From Acheta domesticus (lineage: Eukaryota; Arthropoda; Insecta; Orthoptera; Gryllidae), in contig JAHLJT010008756.1 of assembly GCA_031308135.1 (NCBI GenBank), positions 132,295,217 through 132,359,216 on the forward strand: a stretch of DNA of 64,000 nt, in the 5' to 3' direction. Both the position numbers and the translations under genes were made by a program. Positions 23,410-33,889 of this stretch are shown here, piece after piece. Under the pieces are notes generated by a model, which saw only the letters and a list, made by a program, of their open reading frames with translations, did not search any database and was not told the origin of the DNA. The first letter of the stretch is position 1. The number at the start of each line of letters is the position of its first letter.

Positions 23410-23730
23410 TCAGAAGCCATGGTAACATTCTCTCTCTAAAAGAAATTGGATTCATTTGTAGCGTTAAAGATGTTCCGCACTATGGTGGGTTCACATCAAC
23501 AGATGGCTTTGTGAGTGCTTCTATTAGCACAGAGGGCAACACGAAATCAGTTGTCCGACTACCGCCGTGCGAGATGAATGTAACATGTTTCGAACAACGT
23601 CCATACTCCAAGACAGCCGTTCGCCACGAGAGAAATGCCTAAGAATATTACAGGGAACTGGTGGAAGCTCTTGGTAATAAATAATGTCCTTCCATACCGG
23701 GCAGTCCTCCATACCTGGGCAGAACAGTTT
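23410..23730 (-). pseudogene. second copy of the Cys-rich exon, frameshifted
   Basis: Aligns with 23005-23336 throughout, including the flanking TTTCTAGCAG-like acceptor (GTTCTAGCAG|AAAC, boundary at 23730/23731), CPGMEDCPVWKDII matching CPISDCRTWKAII, and the block TTCTATTAGCACAGAG shared on the plus strand. An insertion of about 8 bp near 23600 (relative to copy 1) shifts the frame after FLGISLVANGCLGV, and a stop follows. Several cysteines are lost. Best read as a decayed tandem duplicate. Confidence 0.45.
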
Positions 23731-23736
23731 CTGCTA

Positions 23737-23955
23737 GAACGCATAGCCAATGATTAGCAACACACGTGGCGACCTGTAAAGGTGCGGACTGAAGTGACAC
23801 GTGCGGTAATCGAACATCTCCGTAATCGGGCCTTCAGAATGGATACGTAATTATTTGCAAATGTTGTCAACTCGTATATGCTAAAATGGCCTGGAATATG
23901 AACAGAGCACTGTCATTTCAAACACCTTCATAAATATGAGAAACAGATTTTTGGT
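23737..23955. other. no recognised feature
   Basis: Mixed composition; nothing seen. Confidence 0.3.
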
Positions 23956-23959
23956 GTGT

Positions 23960-24012
23960 CCCGATTAGAGACACTGCAGTGACTTTAGTTAATGACCTAA
24001 GCCACCTTTGCC
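23960..24012 (-). mobile_element. possible SINE A head remnant
   Basis: GAGACACTGCAGTGACTTTAGTTAATGACCTAAGCCA parallels the complement of the SINE A tRNA-like head (CACTGCAGTGACATCA...TGAGCCA). The rest of the element is missing. Confidence 0.45.
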
Positions 24013-26219
24013 GATGCGAGTGTTCGTCGCTGCAGTGATAAGCCTGCAGGGAGGGCTTAAGCCTACACCTGATCAATTGCCACCGTTTTGAGAGATGATT
24101 AATACTTTTCTATATGCTGGAAGTTTGTGAACTGCGAAGAAAAATACTAACGTGCGACAAGAAACCTACAGAAGTAAATAAGACTTTGGAAAAAAACATT
24201 TTGGGTATTGTTTCATTATGGTTGCTTGAAACCAGCTGTTTCATATTCAAGTTTATTTTTTCCACCAAAAAAAGAGATAAATTTCTCATTATGAGTGTAT
24301 AACAACATTCTTCATCGTACAATAACAATTCATCGTTTATATGTTTTCAAGAAAATACAGTAATACTTTTATTTACAATAGGATACGTGTATTGAAAATA
24401 ATTTCTCTTAACTTCAGTCGTAATACTCTTAATTATCTGTTAGTAGTTACTGTGTTGTTCTTGTTTATTTTTTAGGAATGAGATTTGTTCCCACAAATAA
24501 TGCTGGCGTACCATTTGATGTATAGTAATGGTTTCCCTTATAGTGGAATGCTGGCAACAACTTCAACAGGTTTAGTACTTTAAATTAGTAAAATAAATGG
24601 AAAGCCAGTGAATGTCTGAACGTTGCAACTGAATTGAATTCACGTACAGTTTTTTTTCTCTCAGCAAAACGCTAATATATCAATTTCAATGAGTGGACTT
24701 GATAGGATACACTCAGTATATCAACTTCAACACAAACAATTAAGGCGAAGAAGTGAATGCAACTTCACGCTCATGGGAACGATTGTAACTTTTCAAACGT
24801 TGGTAACATTGTTCTCACGCACGGAAGAATTCTATGGATAAAGTACACTTGCATTATCGCCATCAACGGCCAATGCATAATTTGTGCATTCAGAGATCAC
24901 TGATTGTCCTGGCTTCAAATAGCCCCCCCACTAATTAACATATCAAGTGGCAATCTACATACACGCCGCTTTATTTTGTAGGCGCTACACGCAACGAAAT
25001 TATGGCGAGTGACGGTTGATCGCGCGCTTGCCATGTTCCAACTGTGAGCGTAAAATAGAGATTTGGAATTCGTCGATTTGAGTGTGAAACCTCGCGTAAT
25101 AGGTTTAGAAGTCGTCTATATGTGTGAACAGGTATATCCTCGCAATCCTTGATCAATTAGTGTTTGCATATTAATTGCTAGATGGTAAACAACAAGGATG
25201 TATTCTATTAGGCAATGGCGTTCACAGAACGTTAAGGGAATTCATCACAGTATTAAAGACCATAAATAGAAACGTTTATTCCGTAAATAAAACACAAAAT
25301 ATTTTATTTTATCATTAAAATAACATTCAGAAAGTAATAGAATGCACGAATATATAATAGTGTGGATAAAATTTCAAATAATTCTGACTCATTGACAAAC
25401 TTGCTTTATTATAAGATGTAGGAGAAACAATTTGTTTTATTTAAGTTTTCATCTGTTTCACAAAATCCTTTACCTAAAGATGTTATCGGCGTTTTCCGAA
25501 AATATTGACAATTATAAATGCAAAAATAAGTATGAAAATTATCTCTATCACTGTTACTTCCTGTTACTTTTTCAATGTTAACAATAAAAGGTAATACTGT
25601 CATTAAATTAATGACAGTGTCGCCATTGATCTCATTGCCATTTTTCACACTGACACTATGGAATTATTTGTAACTATTTTCAATAATGTTCAGCCTATAT
25701 ATGTCCCATTACGGCTAATAGTATGCCAATTATAAGGTGGAAGGAAATGGACGTAGCACCCAACGGCGCCCAAGTCCATTTGGGGGGGGTGCTGGGAGGA
25801 GTGGGATGATAATTGGGAATACGGGACTGGACTGAAAAGGAAGGATCGCGCGTGCAAAGTCTTCTGTCCGACAAGTAGTCACTCCAGTTTTCAGAAGAGT
25901 CATATGAAATGCTAACTGAAATCTTAAACTGAGGTGTGTGTTGATGCTTCCTTCACCAAAGGAAACAAAATCTTTTCAAGGAATCTGAGAGTTAATGTTG
26001 CGTTTACTCCCATACAATCATTGGTTGAAAATGCAAAGAATAATAAAAGACGTAAATCATATCGCATCATCATCGCATTTTGTTTACACACGAAGTCAAT
26101 TACACGGCAACTTTTAGTTGTGCTTAAACAATTTTATCCCATGTACCTCGTGCCGTACAACTTGTCTGGCTACTTACACCAACGGTGAGCGCATCCAGGG
26201 TCGTACGTAGAAGTCAATG
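24013..26219. other. AT-rich, no recognised gene
   Basis: 2.2 kb with only short frames. 24960-25150 and 25740-25870 are more GC-rich and have no recognised content; 25782-25789 is a G8 run. Confidence 0.4.
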
Positions 26220-27110
26220 GTATGGGTGGCAGAGAGTAGCAGAAAGTGGCGAAGAGAGGTGGAATGTGGCAGAGAGTGGCGGAGAGTGATGGAGAATGTC
26301 GGAGAGTGGTGGTATGTTGAGAGAGTGGCAGAGAGTGAAGGAGAGAGGTAGAGCTGGAGAGTGAAGGAAAATGGCAGAGAGTTTTGGAGAGTGGTAGAGA
26401 GTGGCAGAGAATGGTGAAGAGTGAAGGACAATTGCCGTGAGTGGTGGTGTGTAGAGAGCGTGGCAAAGAGTGAAGGAGAAAGACGGAGAGTGGTGAAGAG
26501 TTGAGGACAGTGAAGGAGAATGGAGAGTGGAGGAGTGTGGTAATGAACGGCAGAGAGTGAAGGGAATACCGGTAAGTGGTGGAGCAGAGTGAGGGAGAGT
26601 AGCGGAGAAGAGTGGTGGAAAGGGAGGAGGGGGTGACACACAGCGGGCGGGGGGGCTTGAGGCGAGTGATGGGACGGGGAAAGTTCGGATGGGAGGGTCG
26701 GGCCGTGAAGGGCGGGAAGGGGAGGCGAAGAGCTGCGCGAGACAGGAAGAGTGGAGAGGGCGGATAAGGGTGAAGGCGAGGAAGGGAGAAGACGGCGGGG
26801 AGGGAGATGGTGAGGAGGGGAGGGAAGGACGGGGAAGGAAGGAGAAGGCGGGGAAGGGAAAAGAAGGCAGGGATGGTCGGAGAGGGGAGGGGGATGGTGA
26901 GGAGGGGAGGAGAGGACGGGTAGGGAATGAGAAGGCGGGGAAGGGAAAAGAGGGTAGGGATGGTCGGAGAGGGCGGGGAGGGGAGATGCGAAGTGAGGGC
27001 GGGCAGGGGAGGAGAGGGAGAGGAAGGGAGGGCGAGGAGGGGAAGAGAGAGGGAAATTGGGAAAGGACGGGGGAGGAGCGGGCAGGGCGGTGAGGGAGAG
27101 ACGGGGCGGG
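26220..27110. repeat. purine-rich tract (GAGAGTGG and GGGAGG modules)
   Basis: 26220-26640 is an irregular array of roughly 10-bp GGCAGAGAGTGGC-type modules. 26640-27110 shifts to GGGGAGGGG/GGAAGG modules. Long Pro/Ser-rich minus-strand frames (up to 359 codons) and Gly/Arg/Glu-rich plus frames follow from the bias, with no domain. Confidence 0.8.
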
Positions 27111-28020
27111 GCGGTGTGGTCGTGGGCTGCGAGAAGGAAGACAAACGGCGGCGTTCAAGCCGATCTCGCTCTCGCTTTCAGCGCCGCTCACCGGGGCGAT
27201 CGCTTTCCTCGCCACGCGGCGAAACAAACAGCTCCTCTGTTCTGCTTCGAACCCAACAACTCTGGTCAGTGTAGAGGGATCTGGATAGTCCATACTGCGT
27301 TTGGCTCACACGGGTGCTAATGAAATCAGGGCGCCCACAAGCAAAAGTAATCAAAATGGCATGAAATGATTTTCGTCTTCAGATCGATTCAAACGATTGA
27401 TATCAAGTGAAATAAAATTATTATGAAAGGTATTTAATTAATGAGTTGGAAGTACAATCATTCAAATTCAGTTCAACGTTAGCTACGAATAATACACTTG
27501 GTGTCACTTCAGCTTTTGATCATACACTGCTTACATTTTCGTTTTATGATAGGCTATTGAGATGCCCAACGTAATTCAGACCAAAAGTTTAATCGCTCCC
27601 TCTCTTCCTGCTTTCTCAGTTACAGGACAATGTACCGCACCACCTTTGTCTGTCTACCTCTCTCTTCTCGACCATCGCTAACTGTGCGTTGTTCCTTTCT
27701 GACCACCAACTTCACCTCATTTCTCGTGGTTGGGTGTCCCCTTGTCGCTTTCCCGCCCCATTCTCACTTCATACCGCCTCCCCCCCACACCTTTCTCACC
27801 ACTCTTGATTTTTCTCAGTCGGTTAATGCTCGTCTCGAAAAAGAATTTTCTCTGATTCGCCTCTACAGACGTTCGCATAGGTGTAGTTCAAACTTGGCAA
27901 GGCGAATCGTAGTAATGATTTGTAACAGATCGTCTACTGCAATTGAGATGACCGCGGGTGGAGGAGTGAGGAAAAGGGAGACAGCAAGGAGACCGAGTTT
28001 TGATTACGGAGTTCTTGCGA
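27111..28020. other. no recognised gene
   Basis: 27110-27300 is GC-rich. The rest is mixed. A 179-codon plus frame (27630-28169) runs into the hairpin below and has no recognised domain. Confidence 0.35.
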
Positions 28021-28021
28021 G

Positions 28022-28128
28022 CTCGAACGTTAAGCACTATCGATCTTCTGCTCCCGCACAGTTCAAGTTTCGCATCACTTTAGTGCATCTGCGCATGCGC
28101 AGAAGATCGATAGTGCTTAACGTTCGAG
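28022..28128. mobile_element. hairpin with perfect 29-bp inverted repeats
   Basis: 28022-28050 and 28100-28128 are perfect inverted complements (beginning CTCGAACGTTAAGCACTATC) around a 49-bp loop, which itself contains GCGCATGCGC. Arms this perfect in otherwise decayed DNA suggest a young foldback MITE or a selected structure. No clear target duplication. Confidence 0.75.
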
Positions 28129-28171
28129 GTGGCACAAACTCCCTATTAATTCAGAATTTAGGCGAGTAGAG

Positions 28172-28369
28172 TGCTAAGGTAACTAGTTCCGTAAGTATAG
28201 TGCATGTTTTGTTTATCGCAGGAGATGGCGGTGATCTCCCGTTGGATGACAAGATCCGGCGCCGACCTATCGTCGACCAGCGGGGTTTTCCCTAGCCAGA
28301 TATCTCCCACCAGTGGGGCACCGCCGGTATACCACCGGGACAAGCTCTAAGCTTTTGACCGGTAGAAGG
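28172..28369 (-). mobile_element. SINE A, copy 3 (internal fragment)
   Basis: Matches the tail-proximal body of SINE A from the CCGTAAGTATAGTGC block to the ACAAGCTCTAAGC block. Both the tail repeat and the tRNA-like head are missing. Confidence 0.8.
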
Positions 28370-28660
28370 GGTGGGTGGCAGGGGGACGGGTAGGGGACGG
28401 AGAGACGGGAGGCATGGAGGGGGGGCGTGGTTGGATGGAGCCGTCACCCTTCGCAGCCGGTGTGGAATGCGCCCCCAGACGAATCACCGAGTGATTAAAT
28501 TCTTGCCGGGCCCCGCCTCTGCCTTTGCGCGGCGCGCGCCAATACCTGTCCCGGCACCTCCCTCTCTCCTCTCCCCTTCGTCCTCCTCCTCCTTCTCCTC
28601 TCTTCGCTCCTACGCAGAGGTAACGCCCTCGCTCCACTCTGCGGCTTCTGGACTCCTGCC
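28370..28660. other. GC-rich patch
   Basis: G-rich then C/T-rich, with CpG clusters at 28500-28540. Overlapping open frames on both strands look composition-driven. Confidence 0.4.
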
Positions 28661-29179
28661 CATCCCCTTTCTCTTTGTGAAAGAAAATGACACTTCCCGC
28701 TGCGATTACCACCAATACTCACTCCAGGGCCGTTTTAACAGCTTTCAGGGCCCTTGGGCGTACGTTATTTTGGAGGCCCCACATTCTTACTTTCAACGAT
28801 ATCACCCCTCCTCCCATTTACAGAAAAGCTTTGCTAAAAAAATTGAACTTCTCTTCGCCGAGTGACATACTCGCATTAACCAGCAACATTCCACATTATA
28901 AATATTATCCAATCATGCGCGTTACATCAATCCGTTATGAAATATGTATGCATATACTTTAACGATACTTCACTTTTTTATGTTTTTTAAATTTACTTTT
29001 CGAAAAATGTAGTATTAGATATTTTTAAAGAACTATCGAGGGCCCTTTAACATTGAGCCCCGCCCCCGGTCTCTTCAGACCCGTGCGTTAACACGGGCTT
29101 GACTTACTCCCATATCGGCTTACGTTCATATGGACGAATTGCATAGAAAACGATCTTCGGCGTTTGTCCTTCGAAGGAG
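28661..29179. other. no firm feature
   Basis: 28725-28780 (CAGGGCCGTTTTAACAGC...) and 29040-29070 (GAGGGCCCTTTAACATTGAG) share GGGCCC/TTAACA wording and could be the ends of a DNA transposon, but I could not align them as proper inverted repeats. Confidence 0.25.
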
Positions 29180-29640
29180 AGAAACTAGTGGTGCTAAAAC
29201 AGCACATACTTACTCCTCCGTATTTTCACGCAAAATTACGCGAAGACAACTCCAATTTTCGAAAAATTGTACATGACCTTAATTCAAAATCCATCATTAA
29301 GGAACAGATTCCATTACGAGAAAAACACCTCTATCTTCATATTGTGGTTGTAGGAAGACGCCAAACAAATTTTGAACTTTTTTGTAATTTTTGAGAAATC
29401 AGAGTTTTCAAAAATATGAGACCTGCATTATTCTCTTAAACGTTCTTCACATTACATAATAACAAAATTTGACCAAAACTGATGGATCCATTTCTTTTTA
29501 AGTTTAGAAAATGTCCCAGGGTCTTTATGTAAAGTACCCCCTACAATTAAAATGTCGGTTTCAAATTCATGGGCATGCGACATCAGTCAGTTCGATTGGA
29601 GAAAATTGGATGAACGGTTTAGCCACTAAACCGCAGCGAA
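29180..29640 (-). mobile_element. dispersed repeat V, copy in minus orientation
   Basis: On its complement it aligns with 31890-32320. Shared blocks include AAAATTGTACATGACCTT, AAGGAACAGATT, ATCAGAGTTTTCAA and ATGTAAAGTACC. No coding frame. The element type is unknown. Confidence 0.7.
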
Positions 29641-30282
29641 ATATCTCGGAAAGGCGGATTCAAAAAGACAAATACAACTTTATTCTATTTCACCTTTAAG
29701 AAACTAGTTTTAAATACTCTACGATGATATTTATACTCAATGAGAATGGGTCAGTGCAAGGAAATCGGAACACTTGTTGCATATTCCACCATAACAGAGT
29801 CATTGTGTAAAGAGAAGAGCTGTACGTTATAAAGTGCATCCAGAACCAACAGCCTTAGTACACCTGTTCACAATATATTCAAATGGGAGAGAATTCGGAA
29901 CTCCATGCCTGAACAGAATACTGGTGAGTACAGAAATTTTTTCTCCACATGATAAATATTAATCTGCGTTTATATCAATTAATAATTATTATAATATACA
30001 TTATATCAATTAATAATTCCTAGTTTAATCAAAACTATTGATTAATAATTTGCACTTCATTTTACTCCTGCTTAATCTTTGAGCAAGGAATATATTTTTT
30101 ATAAATTAATTTCACTGTCATAAAGAACCTATGTAACCTCTGCAATCAATATTTAATGATTCAACAATTTTTAGGATGCTTTCTTCCAGAATACGATTTC
30201 TCAATGTCTACTTGACTGCTTACGTACTGCCTGCGGTCACACAAAGGGTCAGATTCCGATTTATTTCCAGACTGGTACATGA
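29641..30282. other. AT-rich, no recognised feature
   Basis: Contains a short local duplication around TATATCAATTAATAATT (29975-30020). Confidence 0.4.
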
Positions 30283-30490
30283 TTTACAAACTAACAGGAT
30301 GTCAACGAAGAATTCGAGCTTAACGTAAATAAACAATGCTCAATATTAGGACCATTTAAAACTTCTTCTTTACCGCTTCACAAGAGAATAATTTTGGGAG
30401 TGGATTCTTATTCATCTTTTTGTTCGCAAAATAGGACTTTAAATTTCTTTCACAAAGTGCGTAGCTTTAATTTATTCCGGCTTTGTCCGC
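30283..30490 (+). mobile_element. possible LINE remnant (post-palm RT region)
   Basis: One frame gives FELNVNKQCSILGPF, then RIILGVDSYSSF. This resembles the LELNVxKCxxxxF ... LGVxxDSxLxF motif pair that follows the YADD box in Jockey-type LINEs. Spacing is imperfect and there are stops around it. Confidence 0.35.
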
Positions 30491-31650
30491 GAAACGTGGT
30501 TTCTTTGCTGATTTCGTCAGGTACGATCATCCATTCATGACGTGCCGTCGTTAAAGGGGACCAAGGAAGATAATTTCGAGTCAAACAAGATTCACAGTCA
30601 CGATCAGCAAATGCTTGCTCCGTTCCATGAATGTTTAAACCTGAGCCTTTGCGAGCCTGAAACTGTTATTACAGTACATTGTACAATTATGAAAACTGAT
30701 ATACATGCCACAATGTTTTATTTCATTTTCAAGGAACAATTTCGTATGCACTCTAAAAATAATACCATCTTTTAACTCTAACATTTCAGGTCTTCCTAGT
30801 CTTAAGAGAGGGAGTGTGTGTAAGGTTCTCCGATACATTGAAACTGGTAATGTTTTTATTCCAAAATTGCAAACATTGTAATAATAAGAAACCCACTAAA
30901 TTATCAAAGTATGTAAAGAGGACTTTCACGATATATCTCAGAAATTATGTTTCGATCTTTAACGTAGACATTCATTTATATTTACATCACGTCATCTTCC
31001 GAATTATGATTTTAAGTTGAAGCACATGAGTAGTGAGCAAGTCTTTTATGATACAACTTGGTTCGAAAACACCCATGTCCGGTGGTAAATTGAAATGTAA
31101 TACAATCAGGACAAAATCACTTGTCAAAGTAGCATCCAGATTTACACTTGGGACGTCAGAGATAACTTTTATCTACATTTGCAATTAAAAATTCAAAAGC
31201 CATTAAAAACATCTATTAATATTTGCCTAGAAATTTTAATAGCAATGTTTAAAGCAGTATTTGTAAGTCTTGAATATCTGAATCTCAATTTCGTTTCAAT
31301 ATCCAAAGATTTCTTCTGATGTATTTAAAAGAAATACCATATCAGGATGAAATTTTGTTTTCCTCTCACAAAACTATCGACAAACAATTTAGAGTTCTCT
31401 GAATTCTAATATAAAAGTAATAGAAATCTCTATTTTCTGTACGTCGAGCAGAAAGAAATAAGATTATTATAAGACTATTTTAGAAGTTGGTAAATAATCA
31501 AAGATTTCAGGTTTTCAATCTCGAAGAAGATATTCTGCAAATTCCCCTCTCATGCGACACTACAAGTGAGAGGAGGGACCATTACAGAGCTAGCATTGAG
31601 GTAAACACGAGGGCCTGATAAGAGATAAGATGCCTCAGGGGCCACAGGCT
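30491..31650. other. AT-rich, no recognised gene
   Basis: Short frames only. Confidence 0.4.
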
Positions 31651-31654
31651 ATTT

Positions 31655-32325
31655 GTACTTTCTCGCTACATAGTAGAGAGAAAGTTATGTAATGCTGCGC
31701 AAAGAAAAAAAACCGGTGAATTTTCGGCAGAAAAACTCCTACTACAGGACCATGGTAACGAACAAGTTGCGAAGTTTAGAAAAACAATCCTCTAATACGC
31801 CATAATCTATGTTTTTGTGGGCCTTGATACCGAAAAATCGAATAACGGCAAACGCCCGTCTGTGAACAACGCCAACGGCTAAATCATTTAGTCGATTTTC
31901 TCCAAAACAGGTATCTTTCAATCGATCTTGTTGATGTCTCGGCCCCTTGAATTTGAAACTGATGTTTTAATTTTTGCGGGTACTTTACATGAAGCCCCTG
32001 TGACATTTTCAAAATTTCAAAAAAAAAATGTCTCCATCGATATTGATGAAATTTTGTTGTTGGATAGTTTGAAGTAGGTGTAAGAAAATAGTGTAAATCT
32101 AATGTTTGTTGAAAACTCTGATTTTTCGAAAATTGCAAAAGTTCACACTTTTTTCGTAATCTTCCTGCAACCAAAATCTTAACGATTAGAGATTAATGAA
32201 ATCTGTTCCTTAAAGATAGATTCTGAAACAAGGTCATGTACAATTTTCGGAAAATTTGAGTACATTTCGTGTAATTTTGCATGAAAATACGAACGAGAAA
32301 GAACGTGTTTTAGTCATCCAGCGAA
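31655..32325 (+). mobile_element. dispersed repeat V, longest copy
   Basis: Begins near a short hairpin (CTTTCTCGCTAC...GTAGAGAGAAAG, 31658-31684), then AATGCTGCGCAAAGAAAAAA, CTTGATACCGAAAAA and GCCCGTCTGTGAACAACG (31853-31870). It then continues into the block shared in opposite orientation with 29.2-29.6 kb. The 63.0-63.6 kb copy shares the first half and carries a large GTCTG-type microsatellite at the position where this copy has only CCCGTCTGTG. Non-coding here. Confidence 0.7.
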
Positions 32326-32454
32326 GCAAAATGGAGTCGTGTAAAAACGTAAAAGGTTTACGCATGTGAATTATTTGTTGCCTCAGAAAATATTATTGCG
32401 ATATTAATAAGCATGTATGATGAAATTGAAAGAAGAGCAACGTATGCTCTGAAT

Positions 32455-33275
32455 TGTTTAATACTAGAAAAGTCAAGAATGTCTTACGTACGAGAAAGAA
32501 TATAAACAATTTTTAAGAATGGTGTAGAGAACAAAATGTTTCCGATATTTCGGAAAACGTTATGCTGGCATATTTCACTTTTAAAGCTGAAAAAGACAAG
32601 CCCAGTTCAATATGGTGTCACTACTCCATGCTACAAAGCAAAATTTCTGCCAATAAAAATATTGATATAAGTAAGTGTACGCAATTAGTCGCGTTTCTTA
32701 AGAGACAAAGTGACGGATGTGTCCAAGAAATCTGAATTTTTTGCAAAGAAGATATCCAAAGACTTTTACTTAAGGCAGATGACGATCATTATATAATTAA
32801 GAAGGTAACATTAATTGTACGGATATTTGGAGCTTGTCGAAGAGAAGAAATGAAAAATATGACGGTAAAAGATATGACTATGATACATTTTTTAAATGGT
32901 AAAAAATTAAGGTTCCATGTACCAAAACTAAGAATATGGGAAAATTTGCTATCCCGAAAGGAAATGTCGAAGAATTTAATTGTTTACAGACTTCGAAAAA
33001 ATACATTAGTCTTCGACCTTTAAAAACAAATCATGATTTTTTTTGTAAATTACAAAAATTGGAAATGCACAATACAACCTGTTGGAATTAACACATGTGT
33101 GACTATTACTAAACTTATTGGTACGCATCATGGACTAAAAAATTCTGAAGTTTTAACTGGACATTGTTTTCGAAATCATCTGCTTCTTTGCAAGCTGACT
33201 CAGGTTCTGGTATGGAGGATGGAAGTCTAGTTCCATCTTCATCTGCGGGAATTGAAATATTTGTACAAATGTAAT
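32455..33275 (+). pseudogene. Crypton-like tyrosine recombinase, decayed
   Basis: In sequence order the fragments are: a region like LLxEKSxxxY at 32460-32500; EWCREQNVSDISENVMLAYF; SSIWCHYSMLQSKI; LVAFLKRQSDG; VRIFGACRREEM (the arginine-containing box of the catalytic core); FAIPKGNVEEFNC and KKYISLRPLKT in another frame; KCTIQPVGINT; and TGHCFR, the H-x-x-R box. This order matches the tyrosine-recombinase-type domain of arthropod Crypton elements and related domesticated proteins (DUF3504-type). Breaks: an in-frame stop at about 32730, frame changes near 32937 and 33030-33040, and a frame change after TGHCFR, so the catalytic tyrosine region is not readable. An inactive transposon relic, not a host gene. 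Confidence 0.7.
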
Positions 33276-33885
33276 CAATAGATGTTCTTTGAAGTGTTGA
33301 ATTCTCTAATAGTATGCCTTGGAATATTAGGACACGGAATGCTCTAATAGCTTCTATATATTAGGACACTCTATTCAGTTATCTATTACTTCACGTTAGA
33401 ACATCAAAGTGGATAAAGAAAATAAGGTCGATGTCATTATAATACAATAATATCATAAAAATAAGGCTGATACCATTTTAGCATAGAGTTAGAAAATATG
33501 CTAATATTTGAAAACGGCGAGCGGATGAGATGAATGACATTTATCTAAAAGACAACTAGGTGAACGTTAGTAGTCCGCGCTTCCGCTTTCATGAATGTTC
33601 AATAAATTTTCACTTATATTGTTCTCTTTTAGCTACCATCAAAATAAATAATTTGTGTGTGACATTATTGTAAGCACATATCCGCTTAATGGCGTGTACT
33701 TCGGCTAGTGCAGAAGAAAGCTCGTATTCTCTAGACCTCTCCGTATTTCCGGCCCTCCACCCCTCGGGGGTAGCTGCAGCGGTACGGAGCACTGGCGTCC
33801 GCTGTTTTATGCAGAGGCGGCCACGGGTGGGGGAGCGGGGCAGAAGGAGAGGTGAAGCAAGGATGGGGGCTGTGGCGGAGCAGAG
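33276..33885. other. no recognised gene
   Basis: AT-rich until about 33690, then increasingly GC-rich as it enters the G-rich array. Confidence 0.4.
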
Positions 33886-33889
33886 GGTG

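Noticed and set aside
26170..27293. Minus-strand frames of 324 and 359 codons
   Set aside because: Low-complexity purine tract; two overlapping frames equally open; no domain.
27630..28169. 179-codon plus-strand frame
   Set aside because: Runs through the 29-bp hairpin element and shows no domain.
28725..29070. hAT-like element with GGGCCC/TTAACA ends
   Set aside because: The two ends do not align as inverted repeats and no 8-bp target duplication was found.
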